Below are positions 29,232-34,857 of a stretch of 64,000 nt of DNA, in pieces. Where the stretch lies: contig NZ_REFP01000007.1 of NCBI RefSeq assembly GCF_003688725.1, forward strand, positions 88,291 through 152,290. The letters run 5' to 3'. The notes under the pieces are model-generated. The model was not told where the DNA came from and searched no databases. It saw only the letters and a program-made list of their open reading frames with translations. Position numbers and translations under genes: made by a program. Source of the stretch: Thermoactinomyces vulgaris (GTDB taxonomy: Bacteria; Bacillota; Bacilli; Thermoactinomycetales; Thermoactinomycetaceae). Position 1 is the first letter of the stretch, and every line of letters starts with the position of its first letter.

Positions 29232-29270
29232 TTGGCCCGTCCGTTGGATCATTCATTAAAAGAATTCCAC
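29232..29270 (+). pseudogene. phoU: phoU 5' remnant (13 codons)
   Basis: Twenty bases after pstB2, AAAGGAG leads to a TTG-started reading frame whose first 13 residues (LARPLDHSLKEFH) fit the N-terminal helix of PhoU (pattern FD-x2-L-x2-L). The frame then runs into unrelated sequence. The matching continuation (SMLLKMGEQVE) is found 2.7 kb downstream at 31950, so phoU is split by an insertion. PhoU normally restrains Pst uptake and PhoR signalling. Confidence 0.7.
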
Positions 29271-29383
29271 TTCAGTAAAGCTTGTGCCCAACCTAACTTT
29301 AATTTCTTCTGGGATTATATGGATCTTGAAAAACTCGAACACCTGAAAATTTAATATACACAAAAACTGAAGCATATTGCTTG

Positions 29384-29414
29384 ACCTGCAAAAGAGCAGG
29401 TTTATTTTTTTTGT
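29384..29414 (+). terminator. Terminator ahead of the toxin remnant
   Basis: ACCTGC pairs with GCAGGT around AAAAGA and a T-rich tract of about 13 bases follows. It would stop transcription from the pst operon before the toxin fragment. Confidence 0.8.
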
Positions 29415-29436
29415 TAAAAATTAGTTAGAAATTCAA

Positions 29437-30696
29437 TTGTCTGTTACCGAATCATTGTCAAAGGTTGGAGATTGGTTCGGGGACAAAATTTCAGGGGCAT
29501 GGGAATGGACCAAAGAGAAAGCGGCTGCCTTTTGGGATTGGCTCACCAAGATTTGCTCCAAAATGGCAGAAGTCGTGATTGATACGATGTCAACGGCTTG
29601 GGAATGGGTGAAAAAATATAAAGAATATATAGCTTTTGCCGGTGTTTTGATTTTGGGGATCGTCTTGTGCATCTTTGCCACACCGTTAGGGAGAGCCGTA
29701 CTTAGTGGTATGTTGTCATTTGTGATCAGTATGGCCCTGAATGGTTGGGAAATTAACAAAATGACCTTCTTGGAAGTAGCCATTGGCGGCATCTTGGGAT
29801 TGGTCGGCGGAGGCATCACGGCAGGAGCTTCCCGGGGATTGGCGAGCGGTATCGGACAAAAACTGATCATGGGTGCCAAGAATTCCAAAGTCTTGGGGCC
29901 TGTTCTTCGCGGAGGACAAAAACTGGTTTCCAAATTGCCGGCACCTCTTCAGAAAATGTTTGGTAAAGGCGGAGCCATCGGAGCCGTCGAGGGTGCCGGC
30001 ACCAGTGTGGCAGACGATATTTTGCATGGACGGAAGATCAATTGGAAAAATGCCATTTTGGCAGGAATTTTTGGAGCCGGCTCCGTCGCCGTGGTTCACT
30101 TTGCCCAACCAGCGATTAATAAAGCCGTTGCATCACTGGAACCGGTACTGGCCAAAACCCCGATTGTCAAAAATGTTTTCAACAAAGTTGGCGATTGTGT
30201 TGCGGTTCGGCAAACGGGGAGATATCACGCTTTAATTGATATTCCATTTTCTAATTGTTTTCATGCTCCAGATGGAGTAACTTCAGGTGGAAATTCTTCA
30301 TCTGCAAAGCCACTCTCTCTGGAACAAAGACGAGAAAATGTAAAACATATAGCAGAATATACAGATTTAAGTAAAGAAGGGTTAAAAGGAAAAGGATATA
30401 AACTAAAAAACGGTGCAATTATTAAAGGACAGAAAATAGTGAAGGTAAATTCAATAGAAAAATATAGAAAAGCGGAAGGAAAACTAAGCTTAGAATATGT
30501 TGCTAAATTAAGAAAAGAATTAGGAATCCCGTTTTTAAAAGAGGATAACTTGTTAATAGAAAATGATATATTGAAGAGTGGAAATACCGTCGCAGTACTT
30601 GAATCGGATGGAGTACAAATTTGGGGAAGAAGTGGATGGGGAATTGATGTAGGAGGGTATTCAGAATTGAGGAAGGAATGGGCAAAAGAAAAATAG
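29437..30696 (+). pseudogene. Polymorphic toxin C-terminal part, 5'-truncated and frameshifted
   Basis: An open frame of 419 residues with no ribosome site at its TTG and a TAG five codons upstream, so the N-terminal delivery part is missing. Residues about 1-60 are Trp-rich amphipathic helices (DWFGDKISGAWEWTKEKAAAFWDW). Residues 65-215 are a glycine/alanine-rich hydrophobic pre-toxin region (LGLVGGGITAGASRGLASGIG). After about residue 265 codon use turns AT-rich, as in swapped toxin tips. The end (NTVAVLESDG, VQIWGRSGWG) looks like the first two beta strands of a deaminase fold. The frame stops at 30694 after a run of five A; one more A would continue it directly into the next ORF. Delivery system unknown. 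Confidence 0.6.
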
Positions 30697-30980
30697 GAAA
30701 ACTAGGTACCCCCCGGGAGAAATTTGCTACAAATGGACAAACCTATACTCATGCAGAAGGCGATGTATTTTGGCATTTATATAAGTATAGAAAGAGCAAA
30801 AAGATACTAGGTGGGAAAGCCACATTAGTGGTAGACCGTCCATTTTGCGGACCATGTGGTGATGGTAGAGGTGTTCAAAATCTAGTTGAAGAAGTGGGAC
30901 TAGATGAATTGATTGTTAAAACACCTGATGGAAAGGAAATAATTCGTCCAAGACCGGGATATAAAAGACAAAGTTGGTAG
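30678..30980 (+). CDS. Cytidine-deaminase-type toxin tip
   Basis: A 100-residue ORF with the zinc and catalytic signature of the deaminase superfamily: HAE at residues 25-27 (Zn His and proton-shuttling Glu) and CGPC at 57-60 (two Zn Cys), set in THAEGDVFWHLY and ATLVVDRPFCGPCGDGRGVQNL. It overlaps the preceding toxin ORF in the -1 frame and supplies the second half of the same domain, so it is most likely the end of that toxin after a frameshift rather than a free gene. Similar bacterial toxin tips deaminate DNA, RNA or nucleotides; DddA (SCP1.201-like) is one member. The subfamily and substrate cannot be fixed here. The Imm1-like gene follows ten bases later. Confidence 0.65.
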   Translation: MGKRKIGKLGTPREKFATNGQTYTHAEGDVFWHLYKYRKSKKILGGKATLVVDRPFCGPCGDGRGVQNLVEEVGLDELIVKTPDGKEIIRPRPGYKRQSW

Positions 30981-30990
30981 GTGGTATATA

Positions 30991-31385
30991 TTGAAAAATT
31001 ATGAATTAAGTATTCAAAATAAATCAAAAGTAATTTCAAATCCTACTTGGGAAAAAGTTTATGAAGTCTTGGAAAGTCTGGATGGCAAGAAAGTGAGTCA
31101 AGCAAGTCTAAAAATAGAAGATGTTGGATTTATGACAGTAGTGGGTGGAGAGTTTATTGAAGAGAAAGGACAAAGAGTATATATTGTTGAGTTCTTTGAT
31201 GAAAATGGTGATTTTAATACCTTGCTTAACCCAAATGGAGACCCTGATGAATACTTTTTTTAGCTACAGGTCAAATTGCAACAGATATAGCAGATATTCA
31301 TCTGGTGGGTTTTCAAGAAGTAGTCCATGCGATGAAGTATTTTTACCAAACGAGAGAGCTTTCCAATGATCTGGATTGGGAATGA
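30991..31385 (+). pseudogene. Imm1-like immunity gene, frameshifted
   Basis: TTG-started frame behind GGTAGGTGG. Its first 90 residues (NPTWEKVYEVLESLDGKK, GGEF, VYIVEFFD, NTLLNPNGDP) stop at a TAG after a run of seven T at 31254-31260. Reading on as if one T were restored gives LATGQIATDIADIHLVG, then VVHAMKYFYQTRELSNDLDWE and a stop at 31383. This fits the end of Imm1 proteins (Gly-Gln, then an aromatic helix and a final W-E). The restored length is 131 residues. Imm1 proteins are neighbours of deaminase toxins in polymorphic toxin loci, so the gene would have protected against the toxin upstream. Confidence 0.6.
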
Positions 31386-31451
31386 TTTTTAAATGAAAGC
31401 ATCACTTATTGAATCTTAATTATGGGATTGATAAAAAACTTTAAGCTGGGA

Positions 31452-31497
31452 ATACGCCTGCTTAAGCCATTATGTATATGGAAGAAAGCAGGCGTAT
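31452..31497. repeat. 12-bp inverted repeat hairpin
   Basis: ATACGCCTGCTT (31452-31463) and AAGCAGGCGTAT (31486-31497) are perfect complements, with an inner CCAT/ATGG pair. It lies just after the immunity gene and may be its terminator, but no T-run follows. Confidence 0.6.
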
Positions 31498-31556
31498 GAT
31501 TTATAAATAGAACAATTCAATGGATTATTAAGAAATTAGTGCTTGGGATGTGATCC

Positions 31557-31766
31557 ATGGCGATGCCAATAGCTGGGCAAAATGGTGTGGTTATGCTTTC
31601 TATTGAGATTGTTGATGATGAAATGATAAACGCGTTTACACAAGAAATTAAAAAAGTAGACGGATACCAAGAAGAATGTCGTTTAAAACAATACCTATTG
31701 GAAAATTATCCGGCAGGCAGTGATAGGAAAATTAGGAGAGAAGAATTGTTGAACTTGATTGCATAA
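31557..31766 (+). CDS. Hypothetical short ORF in the insertion
   Basis: Not recognised. A 69-codon frame with an acidic middle (IEIVDDEMINAFTQEIKKVDGYQEECRLKQYLLENYPAG) and no good ribosome site. Another frame over its start reads ISAWDVIHGDANSWAKWCGYAFY before a stop, which looks protein-like. This stretch may therefore be a frameshifted remnant of another toxin-locus gene. Codon use is AT-rich like its neighbours. It ends 46 bases before a hairpin terminator. Confidence 0.3.
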   Translation: MAMPIAGQNGVVMLSIEIVDDEMINAFTQEIKKVDGYQEECRLKQYLLENYPAGSDRKIRREELLNLIA

Positions 31767-31811
31767 AGATTATGAAGTGGAACATTTCCGCTATATTTGG
31801 TGTATTATCTG

Positions 31812-31831
31812 AAGGGGATTTTCCCCTTTTA
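31812..31831 (+). terminator. Terminator inside the insertion
   Basis: AAGGGGA pairs with TCCCCTT around TTT, followed by TTAAT. Confidence 0.5.
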
Positions 31832-31949
31832 ATCGTAGAAGCAATTGAGTAAATGACTTTTTGATGATTTCCAAAGCCGATACACTGAAGTTTCAAAGCC
31901 GAAGTTGATTGAATGAAGAATTTTTATTTTAACTCTTTTCTCTCTGGAG

Positions 31950-32259
31950 TCCATGTTGTTGAAGATGGGGGAGCAGGTGGAAGTTTCGATTCACAAAGCG
32001 CTCAAGGCTTTTGAGAAAAGAGAAGTTACGGTTGCGCAAGGAGTGATCCGGGAAGACCACCATGTCGATGAGATGGAAGAAAAAATCGATGATACCGTGG
32101 TCAAACTGATTGCAACCCAACAACCTGGCCACCGATCTCAGAAAGATATTCAAGGCGATGAAGATTGCATCCGACTTGGAAAGAATAGCGGACCATGTCA
32201 CCAATATTGCCGAAAGTGTTGTATATATGGAAACCGGTAAACAAATGGATTTGAATTAA
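31950..32259 (+). pseudogene. phoU: phoU 3' remnant: frameshifted, second repeat lost
   Basis: The frame reads SMLLKMGEQVEVSIHKALKAFE and on to VVKLIATQQP, the first three-helix repeat of PhoU with its QQP motif. At 32124-32127 the frame breaks: two bases appear lost. The next frame continues LATDLRKIFKAMKIASDLERIADHVTNIAE, then VVYMETGKQMDLN and a stop. That ending is typical of the very C-terminus of PhoU, so about 90 residues (most of the second repeat) are also missing. With its 5' end 2.7 kb away the gene cannot give normal PhoU. Confidence 0.8.
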
Positions 32260-32463
32260 CAGGATTTTGTCCGGACCCTTTGGGGGATTTTTTGGAGGCT
32301 GAAGGGACCTGGGAAAAGCAAGAAGGACAGGCAGGGGACGGTGATGTTCCCTGTTTTTTCATTTGTGTTTTGCTCCCGTTGTCCCAAAAATGGTTCAAGG
32401 GGGATGTTTTGGAACATTTTGCAGTTTATAATGTCTCATGTCAACGATGATTGGAGGTCATGC

Positions 32464-33396
32464 ATGATGCTGTTTTTAGACATCCCCGAGCCGATGGACG
32501 GGAAATTGAGGCAGAAGATTTTGAGAAGGCAAAAATGGAAAAGAGCCGTGAAATGGGGGATCGCCGCTTTTGTTGTCGTGCTCTTATTCATCAATTTCAA
32601 ATTTTTTATTTCCCCCCATACCAAGGATTTTTTCAAATCCCTCGGGCTGGATCCGGAGGCTTTGAACAGTCCGGAGGTATATGGAGGAGCTATTCAGAGT
32701 TTGGTGACAGCGCTCACGGTGGTCACAACCTTTTATATTTACAACCGGTCGAAAACGGCTGTCATGAGCCAGAAAGTGTATGATCAAAAGTTTGAGGCAT
32801 ACAGCCGGATTTGGGAGAAGGTGCAGAAGATTGAACAGGAGTTTGAGCGAACGGCCGTCCGGCCGGATTATCATGATGCACTGGCAAATTTGAAAAAGGA
32901 AATCGAGCATTTTTACCAGTTTTGCAGAAGCAAATACCTGGTCGTCTCCCCCACGGTGATGGACCTGTTGGGAAATTGGACGGCAAGTTGCTATTTGGAA
33001 GTGACAAGCAAAATCAATATGGGCAGGAGACACTATGGAAATGTCCCTTTGGAGCAGATCACGGAGTGGCATGAATACAGGAAAGCTTCCAAAGCAAGGA
33101 AAGTCAGCTTGGAACAGCTGGTGATTGCCATGAAAATGGATTTGGGCTTGTTGGTCTTGGAAGAGGAGATCGATGAGTCGTTTGGCAAGGTTTCCGAAGA
33201 AATTAAGGGAACGATCGATGAAATCGAGAAATTCTACCGGAAAACCGGACTGATCGATCCTGAGGAAACCAATCTTTTTGAGCTCAAAAACAAAGTGAAA
33301 GAGAAGAACCAAAGGCTTCTCAGGCAACGATTGATGGATGTGTTGAATCCCAGAAAGAGGGCGGAAAGAGGGGCCGGTGAGCGGATGAAAGAGTAG
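32464..33396 (+). CDS. Hypothetical two-TM protein with long coiled cytoplasmic domain
   Basis: Not recognised. A 310-residue protein starting at 32464 behind GGAGG. A basic N-terminus (LRRQKWKRAVKW) precedes TM1 (about 31-48, GIAAFVVVLLFINFKFF). A second hydrophobic segment lies at about 76-93 (GAIQSLVTALTVVTTFYIY). The remaining 215 residues are charged and helical (VYDQKFEAYSRIWEKVQKIEQEFE, then several heptad-like stretches) and end in a basic tail. The topology suggests a membrane-tethered scaffold or signalling protein. Codon use is like the core genes, unlike the toxin DNA. It lies alone between the broken phoU and a YggL-like gene. Confidence 0.6.
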   Translation: MMLFLDIPEPMDGKLRQKILRRQKWKRAVKWGIAAFVVVLLFINFKFFISPHTKDFFKSLGLDPEALNSPEVYGGAIQSLVTALTVVTTFYIYNRSKTAVMSQKVYDQKFEAYSRIWEKVQKIEQEFERTAVRPDYHDALANLKKEIEHFYQFCRSKYLVVSPTVMDLLGNWTASCYLEVTSKINMGRRHYGNVPLEQITEWHEYRKASKARKVSLEQLVIAMKMDLGLLVLEEEIDESFGKVSEEIKGTIDEIEKFYRKTGLIDPEETNLFELKNKVKEKNQRLLRQRLMDVLNPRKRAERGAGERMKE

Positions 33397-33443
33397 CCGC
33401 CGGTTTCAAAAGCATAAACTTGGCGAGGAGGAGATGGACGGAT

Positions 33444-33641
33444 ATGGATAAGAAAAAACAGATCAGAGTACTGGTGGACGGTTGTGTTTTTGCCAATGAC
33501 CAAAATCAAAACGTGGATCTGGATGAGTTTGTGGACGCTTTTCTTGAATGGGTGGAGTCAAACGGATGGCATTTTGGAGGGGGCGTGAGGCAGGTGGATG
33601 AGGACGGGGAGCCTGCAAGCTGCGGGAAAAGAGAGAGCTGA
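33444..33641 (+). CDS. YggL/DUF469-like small protein
   Basis: A 65-residue acidic protein. The run DLDEFVDAFLEWVESNGWHFGGGVRQVDEDG resembles the C-terminal part of the YggL/DUF469 family (D-x-F-x-D-x-F-I-x-x-x-E-x-N-G-L-x-F-G-G-G), a 50S-subunit-associated family. It is shorter than the usual 100 or so residues. Ribosome site GAGGAGGAG at 33425-33433. It follows the two-TM gene by 47 bases and ends at a terminator. Function inferred from weak similarity only. Confidence 0.5.
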   Translation: MDKKKQIRVLVDGCVFANDQNQNVDLDEFVDAFLEWVESNGWHFGGGVRQVDEDGEPASCGKRES

Positions 33642-33658
33642 AAAGCCCTCTCTTTTTT
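33627..33658 (+). terminator. Terminator after the YggL-like gene
   Basis: AAAAGAGAG pairs with CTCTCTTTT, followed by further T residues. Confidence 0.75.
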
Positions 33659-33723
33659 TATGAGCCGTCAAGCCAATGATGCAAAATAGTCTAAAAATAC
33701 ATTGATTTCAAATATAAAAAGCG

Positions 33724-34611
33724 ATGGAAGAGTTGAATTATCATCCGAACATCATGGCTTCGGCACTCATGGGAAAAGGGACGAAAACAGTGGGGTTGTT
33801 GGTGCCGGATATATCCAATCCCTTTTTCTCGGAAATCGCCGGAATCATTGAAAACCGGGCGCATGAACGGGGCTACAGTGTGATTTTGTGCAGTACCGGT
33901 GAAAATGAAGAAATAGAAACGAAGTATGTGGAACTGTTACAAAACAAACTGATCGATGGTTTTATCATCGGTTCCACATTCCAAAATAATAAAATCCTGG
34001 CCGAATTGATCCAAAATCGGTTGCCGGTGGTGTTGCTGACGCAGGATGACCCGTCCATCGATGCACCGAAAGTGATTGTGGATGATTTTAAAGGCGGCTA
34101 TGAAGCAACCATGCACCATTTGCAAAACGGGCACCGGAAAATTGCCATCATCAGTGAGCAATGGGCCCTTTCCAGCGTGAAACGGACGGAAGGATATTTG
34201 CAAGCCCTTAAAACTTACGGCATTGAACCGAAACCGAAGTATATGATCAAAACCAGGGGTTCGATTCCCAACGGGATGAAAGCCTTGGACGACTTCTTCC
34301 GCTTGCCGGATCCGCCGACCGCCATTTTTGCCTGCAATGACCAGTTGGCCATCGGCGTGATTTTGGGGGCCAAAGAAAAAGGAATCCCCATTCCCGGTCA
34401 GCTGTCTTTGGTCGGCTTTGATGACACCATTCTGGCAAGGGCCACCTATCCGTGTCTGACCACGGTGGTCCAACCGATCTCCGAACTGGGAAATTCGGCG
34501 GTGGATTTGTTGATCGACAAAATCCAAACAGGCCGGTTTCAAAGCCAACGCATTTTGTATAACCCGGAATTGATCATCCGGGAAACAACGGGCAAAAACC
34601 CGGCGATGTGA
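33724..34611 (+). pseudogene. LacI-family regulator lacking its DNA-binding domain
   Basis: A 295-residue frame that begins exactly at the end of a LacI headpiece (MEELNYHPNIMASALMGKGTKTVGLLVPDISNPFF) and continues through the whole periplasmic-binding-like effector domain: GYEATMHHLQNGHRKIAII, AIFACNDQLAIGVI and LSLVGFDDTILA. The roughly 45-residue HTH is absent. In frame upstream there are only two more matching codons (Lys-Ala) and then TAA at 33715, and no ribosome site. It is therefore a 5'-truncated gene. If translated from the internal ATG it would be a DNA-binding-dead sensor. Nearest relatives look like DegA/CcpA-type sugar regulators. Confidence 0.75.
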
Positions 34612-34692
34612 AGCCGCCGGAGCCGGATCAGCACGGGGGCGTTGCCGGGCGGAATAGTTGATTAAAAGGGAAAAAGCCGGACAAACAAACGG

Positions 34693-34720
34693 AAAGGGGT
34701 GTTGCCGACCCTTCTTTTTT
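34693..34720 (+). terminator. Terminator after the LacI remnant
   Basis: AGGGGT pairs with ACCCTT around GTTGCCG, followed by CTTTTTTG. The remaining bases up to polA contain TGTTACAAT (34805-34813), a possible extended -10 for polA. Confidence 0.65.
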
Positions 34721-34857
34721 GTGGAATCCTTTCCCAAAAGGCGCAGATCCAGATCGTTTGTTCGCATATTGTTACCAATTGACTGGAAGGAGGAATTTTG
34801 GACATGTTACAATAGGTTTATGTTTGAAAACGTGATGGGAAAAGGTGTGAAGATAGC

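Larger units (their letters stand above)
29271..31949. other. Foreign DNA inserted in phoU (about 2.7 kb)
   Basis: The segment between the two phoU parts. It carries a terminator, the C-terminal part of a polymorphic toxin, a deaminase tip, an Imm1-like immunity gene, a hairpin and a short ORF. From about 30230 base composition turns AT-rich compared with the flanking pst and polA genes. I find no transposase, terminal inverted repeats or clear target duplication. The exact ends are inferred from where PhoU similarity stops and restarts, and may be off by a few bases. Confidence 0.65.

Noticed and set aside
29433-29933. 166-codon minus-strand ORF over the toxin remnant
   Set aside because: Pro/Ser-rich shadow without signals; the plus strand shows the toxin-like helices.
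31453-31500. Inverted repeat considered as an insertion-sequence end
   Set aside because: Both arms lie close together and no second copy or transposase is near; better explained as an RNA hairpin.
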